DNA of 64,000 nt from JAWKUK01 sp964402175 (GCA_964402175.1 CAYOBN010000010.1:27184-91183); one strand, 5' to 3'. Counted from the stretch's first letter, positions 43,301-52,736 are shown. The notes: a model not told the origin generated them from the letters alone. Made by a program: numbers and translations.

Positions 43301-46300
43301 CACGCAGCTTCGGCCGCGGCGGTCTCGCCGCGCTCGTGCTCGAGCACCCCGATCTCCGCCCGCAGCGCATCCGCTTCGGCGATCATCCCGATGCTGGTGT
43401 TCACGGGCGCGCTCTCCGAGGCCACCCCGAGCGCCTGGAGCTCCAGCAGGTAGGCGAGCGCTCGCTCCGAGTCCTTGCGCCCGCGCGCCAGGTCAACCAG
43501 CGCCGGGTAGAGGAACGCGTGCTCGCGATCCGCGCGCGCGAGCTCATGCAACTGAGCTTCACCCGCTGCCGAATCGCCGCGTACGAAGCAGAGGGCAGCC
43601 AGCTCCAGGCCGCTGCGCAAGCCGCCGCGCTGGCGTGCAGCCGCCTCGATCGCTGCGAGCGCGTCCGGGTCGTGTTGATGGGGGAGCAGCGCCGCGACGA
43701 GCGTGCTCACGATCGGGGTCTTGTCGCCTCGCGCGGTGAGCTTCTCGAAGTCCGACCAGGCGGTATCGAGCGGAGCGATCGGATCGCCGAGCTGCTGGCG
43801 ATAGCTGGCCAGCTTGCGGCGCATATCGTCCTTGTACCACTCGTCGGCTCGTTCGAGATCGAGCTCGATCTCCTGGATGGCGCGGCTGTAGTCCCCGCGC
43901 TCCGCCCACCAATCCGCAGGGGACCGATAGTTGAACTTGCCGCCGGTCTTGCGCCGGACCTTCTCCCACACGGCGTCCACCGCGGCCATGTCACCGCGCT
44001 CCGCGCTCCACGTGGCGAGCTGTCGCCCAGCGGCCAGCAGCTCGTCGTCATCCTTGAGCTCGTCGAGGCGTCGCATCAAGCGCTGTTCGAGCTCCTCATG
44101 GCGCCCGTTGAGCTGCAGCGCTCGCCGCGCGAGCAGCCGGACCTCTTCCAGATGCGGCGCCAGCTCCTCCGCCGCGAGCGCATGCTCCAACGCGGCGGCA
44201 TCCTGCTTCTCCTTGATGAGGCGCTGAGCGAGCGCGATCCGCGCCTTGGCGCTCTTCGGGTCCGCCGCCACCTGCGCCTCGAGCTGCGACAGGTCCTCCG
44301 TCGAATCGATGCCGAGGCGCTTCTCCGCTGCGGCGAGCTGGCGCTTCATCTCGTCGGCGTAGTAGCTCTGACCCGCGTCGCGCTCCAGGAAGGTCCGGAA
44401 GATGCGCCGGGCTTCGTCGAAGCGCTTCGCTGCCATCAGCGCGTTGCCGTAGGCCAGCGTCAGGTCCTCGTCGCGATCATCGAACGAGTGCAGCAGGCGC
44501 AGCAGGGGGACACCGTCCGCTTCGAGCCGATACTCTCCGATGATCTCGGTGAAGGACCAGCTCAGCCAGGACATGTTCCGCGCGTCCTCGCGCGCGATCT
44601 GCACCATCAGCTCGGTCGCTCGTTCGACCTTGCGCTGATCCAGCAGCAGCTTCAGCACTGCGACGTAGTGCTCGCTGACGTTGTGTTTGCCCGCTTGATT
44701 CGAAGAGCTGTAGCGCGACGAACTGCGCAGGTTGTTCCAGGCCCAGGAGGTGTCGCCCTCTGCGCGCGGCACCTCAGCGGGCACCAGCTTCGGGGGGGCG
44801 GGCTCGCCGAGGCGGCTCACACGGCGATTGGCGGCGCGCTTCGCCGCGATGATGGCCTCATGCTCGGCGATGGCTTCGTCGTAGCGCTGCGCGCGCTCGT
44901 GCAGTTGCGCGACGGCCATCCGCGCGATGAAGTCCTCGGGATCCCGCTCCGCGATCCGGCGGTAGACCTCCTGCGCCGCGTCGAAGCGACGGCTGAACTG
45001 ATGGACCTCGGCGAGCTTCACGAGCTCATCGCGCCAAGCGGACGGATCGTCGGTCCGCTCGGCTGCGCGGCCTTCGTAGAACGCGACGGCTGCATCGTGG
45101 AGCTGCTTCTCCTCGAGCAGCAGCTTGCATTCGTCGACGCGGCCGAGCTCCCGGCGCACGTCGTAGGCCTCCAGGGACTCCCCGCTGCGCTCGAGGATCT
45201 TCGCGAGCTCCATGCGGCCGCTGCGCACCGTCCACTCCCAAGAGCGGTTGTGCCCGTGGATCGGATGCACGTCGAGGGCGGCTTCGATCCGCGCCAGCCG
45301 CTCGCAGAGCTGCCGCGCTTCGTCCCGCAGATCGAGCCCAGCATACGTGTTCGCGAGCGTCGTGAGGGCCGTGATGGGCTCGGCCACGGGGTCGTCGCCT
45401 TCGGGGCCCACGCCGAGCTCTGCTGCGAGCGTCGCGAGCTCCGCACGTTTGCCGTCGTGGTCGCCCAGCTCGTGCAGACAGCGGGCGATCGCGAGCCGCA
45501 CACCGCCGGGCGTCGGCGAGGCGCTCCCGAGGGTCCAACCCGAGAGCAGGCGTGCAGAGCGCGTGAGGTTGTAGTGCCGGCGCAGCGCTTCGTCGTCGAG
45601 CCGCCGCTGCATCTGGATCGGAAAGCCGCGCAGCGTCGTTGTCCGGTTGCTGCGGTAGGCGAGCTCGACTTCGTCCGCCGGATTCGCGTTGGTCTCACCG
45701 GCGGCGACGAGCACGGCGTGCAGCGCGCGCCAATGGACCAACGCCTCCTCGAACTTGCGCTCGCGCTGGAGCTGACTGGCGAGGCCCGCGAGCAGGAAGC
45801 GATCCTCCGGATGGGCGGCGACGCCGGCCCGCAGCACCTCGAGCGCAGCTTCGTTGTTGCTGAGGTCGAGCTCGAGGTCCGCGAGCTCGCGGACCTTCTC
45901 GGGTGTCGAGCCCGTGCTCAGCTCCGCGCGCAGCTCCAGAGCCCGATTGCGCCCGTAAGCCGAATCCTTGAGCGCGGTGCGACCCGAATAGCTGTCGAGC
46001 GTCATCTGCCATTGCTGGCGAGTCACGCCGGGGGGCGTACGGCCTTTGTCGAGCGTCCCGGCGCGGACCCCCGCGATCGCGGCCGCCAACTGGGCGCCTT
46101 TGCCCTCCTCCTGGGACCAGACGTTGTACAGGAGGCTCAGCAGCCGGTCGTTGCTCGGTTGTTTGGTGAGCTCGCGGGCAGCGACCTCAGCGAACTCGGC
46201 TTTCCCGTCGATCGAGTTGTACCAGTTCCGCAGCTCGTCGAGTCGCTGGTCGTAGGCGTTCGAGCGGCCGCTGCCGAGGCTCCGCGCGAGCCGCGGAGGG

Positions 46301-49275
46301 GCCGAGCTGCGCTTCGTCAGCGTCGACTGTTCGTCGTCGTCCTTCGGCTGCTCGGGCGCCTCTTCGATCCGGACCAGAGCGAAGAGCCGCTCACCGATGG
46401 CGAGCGCCTCCTCGCGGCGGCCTGCGCCGTGGTAGAGCGTTCCGAGCCGGGTCAGCGTGCGCCAGGATTCGCCGCTCAGCGCGGCCAGCCGCTCGACGGT
46501 CGCGATCGCCCCGTTGCGGTCCATCGCGCGCTCCTGCAGACGCGCGAGTCGGTCGAGCAAGCGCTGATCGTTCGGACGGCGCAGCAGCGACTGCTCCAGC
46601 GTCTCGATCGCGAGGTTCATCAGGTCGTTGCGCTCGTAGGCGCGCGCGAGCGCATCGGGGTCACCGAGCTGCGTCAGGACCTCCTCCGCGCGCGCGCGGT
46701 CGCCGCGCTTGATGTGGGCGTCCGCGATGTCGAGCGCCAGCGCACGCTGGTCCGCATCGGGCAGCTTCCAGAGCTCTTCGTAGGTCGCGACGGCCTCGCC
46801 ATGCCGCTCCAGCGCGGTGAGCACCCGCGCGCGCTCCTTGAGCAGCGTGGGTTCGCTCGGTTGATACGCGGTCAGCTCGTCGAGCAGCTCGATCGCGAGC
46901 TCGTACTCGAGCTCGCGCACGTACAGATCGACGAGGGTCACCGGCGCGGCGGTGTCGTAGGGGTTGCGCGCGATCCGTTCGCGGAGCTGCGTGATCTCCT
47001 GCGCAAGGCGGCCTTCCTGGGCGAGCAACGCGTGGTATTGCTCGCGCGCGCGCTTCTGGACGTTGACGTCCTTGGCGTCGAACGCCGCGACGATCTCGCG
47101 TTCGCCGCGGTCCCATTCGCCCGTGGCGCGGAAGAGCTCCGCCAGCTCGAGGCGGGTCCGACCGTCCGTCGGATCGAGGCGCAGCGCTTGCAAGTGGCAC
47201 TCGATCGCTTTGTCGACGAGGCCCAGGGTCTCGTAGGCCTTGGCGACCTCGCGGAACGCTGCGGCGTTGTCCGGGGCGCTCGAGAGGATCTCGTCGTAGC
47301 ACTTGAACGCCGCGTCCTGATCGAAGCGCTCCAGGTGGATCGCCGCGATGTCCTTCAGGTACTTACGCCGGTTCTGCGGCCGCTGCTCGATCAAGCTGTC
47401 ATACACCTCGAGCGCGCGTTCGAGCTCGCCCGCTTCTTCGTACAGCTTCGCCAGCGCCTCGCGCGCCTCTTCGAGCTCGGGCGCGGCGGCGACGAGGGCC
47501 TCGTAGGTTTCGAGCGCAGCCGCCGGATCCCGGCGGCGGACGAGCAAGCGCCCCAGGATCAGGCGGTCCGCGACGGTCGTGCTCGCGCGGGTGGTCGCGA
47601 CGAGGTCCTCCTCGCGCCCGCCGCGCCACCAGGCTTGGATCACTCGATCGACCGCCGTACGACGCGTCGGGGCGTCGGCTGCCATAGCGAGCACGCGGCG
47701 CAGCGTCTCGGTGCCACCGGCGAGGTCACCCGCGGCGAGCTGCACGTCGGCGTAGCGCTGAATGAGCTTGACGTCGTCGGGCGCCAGCGCGAGCGCGCGC
47801 TCGAGCGTCGCGCGCGCGCGCTCGGGGGCGTCGAAGTCGCGCCAGAGGATCGCGATCTCATCCAGCTTGCCGGGGCTCTCGCCGACGGCGACCTCCGCCC
47901 GCTCGAGCAGGGCGACGATCGCCTCGCTGCGCCCGACGGCCTTCAGGTAGAGCGCCAGGTCCGCGTAACGCGCGACCTCCGCGGGTTCCAGCGCGAGCGC
48001 CTTCTCGTACATCGCGACCGCATCGTCGACCTCACCGTAGAGGCCGTACAGTGCCGCGAGCCGCGCCGCGAGCCCCGGATCGTCGAGGCGCTCCGTCAGC
48101 GTCTTCTGCCATTGACGCTTCGCCTGTTCGAGCTGGCCGCTGGCCGCAAACGCCTGCCCGAGCTCCAGGTAGAGGTCGAGCTCGCTCGGGCGCTCGGTCA
48201 GGATCCGCTGGTACTCCGCGATCACCGCCTCCGTCTGCCCCGCTTCGCGCAGGATCTCGATCCGCGCGCGGGCGAGCGGCACGTCGCTCGGGTGGGCGGT
48301 CGCCGCGCGCGCCAACACGTCAGCGGCTTCGTTCAGCTTGCCGACCTCGCGCAGCGCGCGGGCGTGGAACTCCTGGGCGTCGAGGTCGCCGGGGGTCGCA
48401 GCCGCGGCTTTGGCGGTGCTCTCCACGAGCGCGTCCAGCGCCTTCGTGCGCCGGTGCAGCGCGATGATGCGCTCGCGCAGGTCGCGCTTCAGCCAGTTGC
48501 CGCGCCCCATGAGCGCGAGGGCCTCTGCGTACACCGCGAGCGCGCGCTCGCCTTGACCGAGCTGCTCGTGCAGCCGGCCGATCTCGGAGAGCACGCGGCA
48601 GCGTCGCGCGACGTCGTCCGCCGCCAGCGACTGCGCCACATCGAACTCGGCGAGCGCAGCTTCGGTCAGCCCTTGGCGCGCCAACGCCGAAGCGACGTCG
48701 AGGCGCAGTTGGAAGTCCTCCGGTGCCAGCGCGGCCAGGTCGCGGTAGGCCCCGATCGCGCGCTCGCTCTCACCGGCGGCGAGGTACGCCTCCCCGCGCA
48801 GGCGGTGCAGCGCTTCGAGTTCCTGCCGATCCGTCGTGGCGCCGACGGCTCGGTCGAGCGCTTCGACCGCGGCTTTGGGCGCCCCGCGCCGCAGCTCGAG
48901 CGCCCCGACGAGCTGCCACAACGCCGCGGGCGGCTCCTCGATCCCGCGCAAGAGCTCCAGGGCCTCTTCCACGCGATCGACCCGCGCGAGGAGGCGCGCG
49001 TGCACCACCCGGTCGGACTTCGTCGCCGCGGAGGCCACCCGCGCTTCGTAGCGGCTGACGAGGCTCTGCACCGCGTTGGCTTTCACGGCCGCCTCCATGA
49101 GCTGCTCGAACGCCCAGTCGTGGTACGGCTTGCGGTCGAGGTAGCGCTCGAACTTCTCGATCTGCTTCGCAGGGTCCGCGCCCTCCTGCGGCGCGGCAGC
49201 CAGCGCGCGGTCCGGCGCGGCGGTCGCCAGGAGGAGGAGGAGGGTCAAGGAGGCGGCGAGGCGGCGCTTGCACAT
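40372..49275 (-). CDS. Giant exported TPR-repeat protein (2967 residues)
   Basis: An 8.9-kb gene. Signal peptide RRLAASLTLLLLLATAAP ending near ALAAA, then almost continuous tetratricopeptide-type helical repeats; typical helices include AIEVMLGTFPDPEGEEALQA and YDEAIAEHEAIIAA. A less regular stretch near residue 1520 (RSSSRYSSSNQAG) and a Ser-rich stretch around 2690-2720 (SSSGNSSSTSYSSWSHSSSS) separate repeat blocks. No membrane helix beyond the signal, no enzymatic motif. It should be a large periplasmic or surface scaffold; TPR proteins bind partners or organise complexes. ATG 49275 is the first start with a signal peptide. Its regulation is unclear: no TA-type promoter site is visible between it and the divergent peptidase gene. 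Confidence 0.9.
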   Translation of the reverse strand: MCKRRLAASLTLLLLLATAAPDRALAAAPQEGADPAKQIEKFERYLDRKPYHDWAFEQLMEAAVKANAVQSLVSRYEARVASAATKSDRVVHARLLARVDRVEEALELLRGIEEPPAALWQLVGALELRRGAPKAAVEALDRAVGATTDRQELEALHRLRGEAYLAAGESERAIGAYRDLAALAPEDFQLRLDVASALARQGLTEAALAEFDVAQSLAADDVARRCRVLSEIGRLHEQLGQGERALAVYAEALALMGRGNWLKRDLRERIIALHRRTKALDALVESTAKAAAATPGDLDAQEFHARALREVGKLNEAADVLARAATAHPSDVPLARARIEILREAGQTEAVIAEYQRILTERPSELDLYLELGQAFAASGQLEQAKRQWQKTLTERLDDPGLAARLAALYGLYGEVDDAVAMYEKALALEPAEVARYADLALYLKAVGRSEAIVALLERAEVAVGESPGKLDEIAILWRDFDAPERARATLERALALAPDDVKLIQRYADVQLAAGDLAGGTETLRRVLAMAADAPTRRTAVDRVIQAWWRGGREEDLVATTRASTTVADRLILGRLLVRRRDPAAALETYEALVAAAPELEEAREALAKLYEEAGELERALEVYDSLIEQRPQNRRKYLKDIAAIHLERFDQDAAFKCYDEILSSAPDNAAAFREVAKAYETLGLVDKAIECHLQALRLDPTDGRTRLELAELFRATGEWDRGEREIVAAFDAKDVNVQKRAREQYHALLAQEGRLAQEITQLRERIARNPYDTAAPVTLVDLYVRELEYELAIELLDELTAYQPSEPTLLKERARVLTALERHGEAVATYEELWKLPDADQRALALDIADAHIKRGDRARAEEVLTQLGDPDALARAYERNDLMNLAIETLEQSLLRRPNDQRLLDRLARLQERAMDRNGAIATVERLAALSGESWRTLTRLGTLYHGAGRREEALAIGERLFALVRIEEAPEQPKDDDEQSTLTKRSSAPPRLARSLGSGRSNAYDQRLDELRNWYNSIDGKAEFAEVAARELTKQPSNDRLLSLLYNVWSQEEGKGAQLAAAIAGVRAGTLDKGRTPPGVTRQQWQMTLDSYSGRTALKDSAYGRNRALELRAELSTGSTPEKVRELADLELDLSNNEAALEVLRAGVAAHPEDRFLLAGLASQLQRERKFEEALVHWRALHAVLVAAGETNANPADEVELAYRSNRTTTLRGFPIQMQRRLDDEALRRHYNLTRSARLLSGWTLGSASPTPGGVRLAIARCLHELGDHDGKRAELATLAAELGVGPEGDDPVAEPITALTTLANTYAGLDLRDEARQLCERLARIEAALDVHPIHGHNRSWEWTVRSGRMELAKILERSGESLEAYDVRRELGRVDECKLLLEEKQLHDAAVAFYEGRAAERTDDPSAWRDELVKLAEVHQFSRRFDAAQEVYRRIAERDPEDFIARMAVAQLHERAQRYDEAIAEHEAIIAAKRAANRRVSRLGEPAPPKLVPAEVPRAEGDTSWAWNNLRSSSRYSSSNQAGKHNVSEHYVAVLKLLLDQRKVERATELMVQIAREDARNMSWLSWSFTEIIGEYRLEADGVPLLRLLHSFDDRDEDLTLAYGNALMAAKRFDEARRIFRTFLERDAGQSYYADEMKRQLAAAEKRLGIDSTEDLSQLEAQVAADPKSAKARIALAQRLIKEKQDAAALEHALAAEELAPHLEEVRLLARRALQLNGRHEELEQRLMRRLDELKDDDELLAAGRQLATWSAERGDMAAVDAVWEKVRRKTGGKFNYRSPADWWAERGDYSRAIQEIELDLERADEWYKDDMRRKLASYRQQLGDPIAPLDTAWSDFEKLTARGDKTPIVSTLVAALLPHQHDPDALAAIEAAARQRGGLRSGLELAALCFVRGDSAAGEAQLHELARADREHAFLYPALVDLARGRKDSERALAYLLELQALGVASESAPVNTSIGMIAEADALRAEIGVLEHERGETAAAEAAWEAMFEPTEKARHNVFARLYKQVERWSDALAAQRRVIEESGARDTSTQRQLAEFLYESGEVAEALATYERLYLLVEGNDYERNEVGPRVMRLYRELGRLDERREKLRARVTTDPNDVLAGLELAQLEAEAGDTKAAAAHLERIAARPDQLNQVAPILIRAARERGDLTEAGRWYEALLAGNSEEWTRREHAQEYGKLLIEAGDLDRAIEVMLGTFPDPEGEEALQAIVGLLLEQRQYERALALHAQLTAIASKPEEHLAMKLSLLRSLGRQEEALAEVAAYLVDPELRKEWMYSEYQRADEEGRELARVTEQLEQAPEDPALALRYVALVRDKSEHAERSITLLERLTEAQPNDLELAELHARALVTAKRWGAAIPRLEDVLKRLDRDRARPDGDERWELDNRVVQLRQLHQEAVLEHEGLEALLDAQLGSLGLRYSDTSQRYYYTSNDVGLRRDHNRLSAYVRRGDDGALLTAFQALPAGQRLRTPSNVQQHVRALRHVDGDHAAVEEELFQRAFFAVKNPFSSQSQENYYWYTDEFGEMQYGSGQRNASVPPAAHELMRLMMQRGALEDLEPKLAALRAERPEDKSLEATEKLLETKLAALRGEETSTAEAQERKKVEVENAQEALAKDPHDPTLRLRLARILLRAGDGRGALEQLAAAEPMVRGRAFAGLSERTTIRRDSGVSGSVRFGFASSSGNSSSTSYSSWSHSSSSQWPELLRMRAAAHFAVGEREQGLEVEGLVTRLGTQSSDGWVYDPVTQSWTQGNPLVSLYLGFGLFDEANRIAESELQRIERECGDDTQLAQRRRSTLAQQFLGGLSANKEQPKRPELEERWRSIERERFAQEVAAKPDDLERKIAFAHWLATTAKDNDGAKALWAEVVAHPKWGERKPNISDAWLLLKFGDREAARATAEAARALRERQPSRAVADPIDVLLACTADELDEAGRALLWRALGGGQENPAIRAALGLPPRAGS

Positions 49276-49419
49276 GGCGGTGTTCGGCGGTCCGGAGTCG
49301 CGCGGCTGGAGCGGCGCGCGCACCGATTCTGGGGGGGACCGCTCGATTCGACAACGCCGCGACGCCCGGGTTCTTCCCGGAAGCTGCCGCCGGTGCCTCG
49401 GATCATGGGGCAGCGTCGG

Positions 49420-49425
49420 TAGGAT
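49420..49425 (+). promoter_or_regulatory. Candidate -10 element of the prolyl iminopeptidase gene
   Basis: TAGGAT in CGGTAGGATCG, 7 bases before ATG 49433; no Shine-Dalgarno between. Matches the leaderless pattern. Confidence 0.5.
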
Positions 49426-49432
49426 CGACGGC

Positions 49433-50398
49433 ATGAAGTCCGCGCCCCTCCCGACCGAGTTGTTCCCGGAGATCGAGCCCTACCGCAAGGGCCGCCTCGA
49501 GGTCTCCGAGCTCCACACGCTGTACTACGAAGAGTGCGGCTCCCCCGAGGGCCAGCCGCTCGTGTTCCTGCACGGCGGGCCCGGCGGAGGCATCGACCCG
49601 CTGTACCGGCGTTACTTCGATCCGCGGCGCTGGCGCATCGTGCTGTTCGACCAGCGCGGCTGCGGCAAGAGCACGCCCCACGCCGAGCTGCGCGAGAACA
49701 CGACCTGGGACCTCGTCGCCGACATCGAGCGCCTCCGCGAGCACCTCGGCATCGACACGTGGACCGTGTTCGGGGGGAGCTGGGGCAGCACGCTCTCGCT
49801 CGCGTACGCAGAGACCCATCCGAAGCGCGTCGCGGCGCTGATGCTGCGCGGGATCTTCCTCCTGCGCCGCAGCGAGCTCCTCTGGTTCTACCAAGAGGGC
49901 GCGAGCCACCTCTTCCCCGACGCGTTCGATGCCTACCAGGCGCCCATTCCGAAGCGCGAACGCGGCGACATGATGCGCGCCTACTACAAGCGGCTCACCA
50001 GCAAGGACGCCGCCGTGCGCAAGGAGGCGGCGCTCGCGTGGTCGATCTGGGAGGGCACGACGAGCAAGCTGCGCGTCGACCCGGCGGCCGTCAAGCGCTT
50101 CGGTCGCGGTAAGTTCGCCGATGCGTTCGCGCGCATCGAGGCGCACTACTTCGTCAACGGCGGCTTCTTCGAGCGCGACGATCAGCTCCTGCGCGGAGTC
50201 AAGAGGATCCGCCACATCCCGGCGGTCATCGTGCAGGGGCGCTACGACGTCGTGTGTCCCATGCGCTCGGCCTGGGACCTGCACAAAGCATGGCCCGAGG
50301 CGAAGCTCGTCGTCGTCCCCGACGCGGGCCACTCGATGACGGAGGTGGGCATCCGCGAAGCACTGATCGCGGAGACCCACGCGTTGCTCGGGTCCTGA
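49433..50398 (+). CDS. pip: Prolyl iminopeptidase (alpha/beta hydrolase, S33)
   Basis: A 321-residue S33 peptidase that releases N-terminal proline from peptides. Oxyanion block FLHGGPGGG at about residues 44-52, DQRGCGKS, nucleophile elbow GGSWGST around 113-119 with catalytic Ser, catalytic Asp in GRYDVVCP, and catalytic His in DAGHSM. TAWSIWEG-like segment (AWSIWEGTTS) is typical of this enzyme. Monocistronic, convergent with mrp (7 bases between stops). Confidence 0.95.
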   Translation: MKSAPLPTELFPEIEPYRKGRLEVSELHTLYYEECGSPEGQPLVFLHGGPGGGIDPLYRRYFDPRRWRIVLFDQRGCGKSTPHAELRENTTWDLVADIERLREHLGIDTWTVFGGSWGSTLSLAYAETHPKRVAALMLRGIFLLRRSELLWFYQEGASHLFPDAFDAYQAPIPKRERGDMMRAYYKRLTSKDAAVRKEAALAWSIWEGTTSKLRVDPAAVKRFGRGKFADAFARIEAHYFVNGGFFERDDQLLRGVKRIRHIPAVIVQGRYDVVCPMRSAWDLHKAWPEAKLVVVPDAGHSMTEVGIREALIAETHALLGS

Positions 50399-50405
50399 GC
50401 GCGCT

Positions 50406-51566
50406 TCAGTCGAGGATCGGCAGGCTCGCGAACGCGCGCACCGCGACGCGCTGCGCCACGCGGCCTGCGATCGTCTTCAGGGCTTGCGCGGCAGCGCGCT
50501 CGGGGGCCGCGACGACCACGGGCGCGCCGCCGTCGCCTCCGAGGCGCACCTCGGGGTCGATCGGGACTTCACCGAGGAAGGGGAAGCCGTGCTGCATCGC
50601 GAGCTTCTGGCCGCCGCCCTTGCCGAACAGATCGATCACGGTGCGGAAGCGCCCCTCGGCGTCGATCGGCAGCGTGACCTCGCTGCCGCCCATCGCAAGC
50701 CGCACGGAGCCGCCGCTCGAGCCCTGCACGAGGCCCTCGATCGTGTACCCCGCCATGTTCTCGACGATGCCGAGGATCGGCACGTCGACCTTGCGGAACA
50801 TCGAGATCGCCTTCGTGACGTCGTACGCCGCGACCGCTTGCGGCGTCGTGACGAGGACCGCGCCGGTGAGCGGCACTTGCTGCGCGAGCGAGAGCTGCGC
50901 GTCCCCCGTGCCCGGCGGCATGTCGACGAGCAGATAATCGAGCGGGCCCCACGCGACGTCCGTCAGCATCTGGCGCACGAAGCTGTGCACCATCGGACCG
51001 CGCCAGATGATCGGCTCGGCCGCGGGCAGGAGGTAGCCGATCGACATCGAGCGCACGCCGTGGCGCTCCTTCGGCACGAGCTTCGTCGCTCCGTCGATCT
51101 GCACCTGCTCGGGTTGGCCTTCGAGGCCCATCATCAGCGGCACGTCCGGCCCGTGCACGTCGCAATCGAGCAGTCCGACGCGCGCGCCCGTCTGCGCCAG
51201 CGCGCAGGCGAGGTTCACGGACACGGTGCTCTTGCCGACGCCGCCCTTGCCGCTGGAGATCGCGACGACGTGGCGGATGTCCTTCGCGATGTCGCGCGGC
51301 GGCCCCGCAGCGCCGCGCACTTCCGCCGTCATCTCGACGCTGACGCGCGTCACACCCGGCAGCGCCTGGATCAGGGCCTCCGCTTGGGCCTTCAGCTTGT
51401 CCTTCACCGGACACGCCGGAGTCGTGAGGTTGATCACCACGTCCACGTGACCCCCTTCGACGACGCAGCGCGTCACGAAGCCGAGGGACACGATGTCCTG
51501 GTTGAGGTCGGGGTCGATGACCCCGCGGAGGGCGTGGAGGACGGCGTCGCGGTCGAGCTTGGCCAT
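50406..51566 (-). CDS. Mrp/ApbC-type Fe-S carrier P-loop ATPase
   Basis: A 386-residue Mrp protein. The N-terminal MIP18/DUF59 domain (residues 1-85, VIDPDLNQDIVSLGFV, TTPACPVKD) is followed by a deviant Walker A SSGKGGVGKST near residue 105 and the Mrp signature DYLLVDMPPGTGDAQLSL. The region that normally carries the CxxC cluster ligand after the ENM motif here reads AGYTIEGLVQGSSGGS and has no Cys, so bridging-cluster binding by the standard ligands is lost. Role in Fe-S cluster transfer is the family function; this variant may act differently. Start ATG 51566 begins the DUF59 domain. Confidence 0.92.
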   Translation of the reverse strand: MAKLDRDAVLHALRGVIDPDLNQDIVSLGFVTRCVVEGGHVDVVINLTTPACPVKDKLKAQAEALIQALPGVTRVSVEMTAEVRGAAGPPRDIAKDIRHVVAISSGKGGVGKSTVSVNLACALAQTGARVGLLDCDVHGPDVPLMMGLEGQPEQVQIDGATKLVPKERHGVRSMSIGYLLPAAEPIIWRGPMVHSFVRQMLTDVAWGPLDYLLVDMPPGTGDAQLSLAQQVPLTGAVLVTTPQAVAAYDVTKAISMFRKVDVPILGIVENMAGYTIEGLVQGSSGGSVRLAMGGSEVTLPIDAEGRFRTVIDLFGKGGGQKLAMQHGFPFLGEVPIDPEVRLGGDGGAPVVVAAPERAAAQALKTIAGRVAQRVAVRAFASLPILD

Positions 51567-51733
51567 GGTGAACGGTGCGATTCGGAGGCGCCGGCGTGGG
51601 GCCAGCGGGCCAGAGAGAGTAGGGCTTCGCCCCAGGATCTCAACGGGAGAGGGCGAATCGAGGGAAGGAGCGGCGCGGCGCGACGTCCCATCGACCGGCG
51701 CGCAGCCCTGCGCTGCCCCACAGGAGAACACCC

Positions 51734-52705
51734 ATGCCGATCGCCACACTCACCCTCGCTGCGCTCGCCGCGCTGCCCATCGTCCAACAGCAGGCCTCCC
51801 TGGCCCCCCTGGCCGCCCAGCCCGAGACCCGACTTGCTGCCAACACGACCCCGAAGGCCGATGTCTTTGGCTTCCCGCTGCCGAGCGCCGACCTCGTCCT
51901 GGAGGTCTCCGGCGACTCCACCGCGCCCTCGCTCTACGCGGCATTCGTGCGGTACGGCGCGCTGACGGGGCAGCAGCTCGTCGTCGATTCCGACACCGAG
52001 GAGATCCTGAAGCGGATCCGCATTCCGATCGCGGCGACGACCACGATCCCCGCGGCCGACGTCCTCGGTTACCTGGAGGCGGTCCTCTTCGCCAACGATG
52101 GTGTGCTTTCGGTCGAACGCGATGAGACACCGCGAATCCTGAAGCTCACGTCGCTCCTCACCGCCCGGCGCAGTACGGCCCGCAGCGGCGCGCGCTTCGT
52201 CGCCTCCGACGCTTTGTCGACGATGCGTCGACATCCTGCCATCCTGGTCAGCACCGTGTTGGACTTGAAACACGTCGACGCGCGGCAGCTCTCGAACTCG
52301 CTTCGCACGATGATCACGGACGCCAATACGATGCAGATCCTGCCCGCCGGCAACAATTCGACCCTCGTCATCACCGGGTTTGGCGTCGCGGTCGCGGACC
52401 TGTGTGAGCACCTGCGCCTCGTCGACGACGCGAGCCGCCCGCAGCCGCGTCCGATCGCGTATGACGTGGTCCGCCTACAGCACGCGGTCGCGGTCGATAC
52501 CGCACCGCTCGTCGAGCGCGCGCTCTCCAGCGCCCGAGCGCTGCGTGGCACGGCGGCGCCCGACGCGGCCCCGGCGCCCAACGCGAGCGACAGGTCGAGC
52601 GTCGGGATCCAGGCCGATGTCCGCCTCAACGCGCTCCTCATCACGTGCCCGCCAGACGAGCTGGCTGAGGCCAAACGGATCATCGGCCTCCTCGACGTGA
52701 AGTGA
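51734..52705 (+). CDS. Exported secretin N-domain-like protein
   Basis: A 323-residue protein with signal peptide (ATLTLAALAALPIVQQQ). It contains two to three secretin N-type (ring-building) domains: residues about 50-130 (YGALTGQQLVVDSDTEEIL, split type N0/STN-like) and 165-235 (LKHVDARQLSNSLRTMI, NNSTLVITGFG), with a last NxxD-like block IQADVRLNALLITCPPDEL near 285-303. The beta-barrel pore of true GspD/PilQ secretins is absent. It could be a secretin companion or a free N-domain protein; no secretion genes are adjacent. A Shine-Dalgarno AGGAG at 51722-51726 supports the start. Confidence 0.8.
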   Translation: MPIATLTLAALAALPIVQQQASLAPLAAQPETRLAANTTPKADVFGFPLPSADLVLEVSGDSTAPSLYAAFVRYGALTGQQLVVDSDTEEILKRIRIPIAATTTIPAADVLGYLEAVLFANDGVLSVERDETPRILKLTSLLTARRSTARSGARFVASDALSTMRRHPAILVSTVLDLKHVDARQLSNSLRTMITDANTMQILPAGNNSTLVITGFGVAVADLCEHLRLVDDASRPQPRPIAYDVVRLQHAVAVDTAPLVERALSSARALRGTAAPDAAPAPNASDRSSVGIQADVRLNALLITCPPDELAEAKRIIGLLDVK

Positions 52706-52719
52706 AGCGACCAGGGTGG

Positions 52720-52725
52720 TACCTT
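52720..52725 (+). promoter_or_regulatory. Candidate -10 element of the queC-mazG unit
   Basis: TACCTT in GGTACCTTTT, 11 bases before ATG 52737. The in-frame GTG at 52716 overlaps this element, which argues for the ATG. Confidence 0.45.
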
Positions 52726-52736
52726 TTCCGCCCCGC

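Noticed and set aside
42358..49422. 2354-codon plus-strand frame opposite the giant TPR gene
   Set aside because: Antisense shadow; the minus strand has a signal peptide and regular TPR helices.
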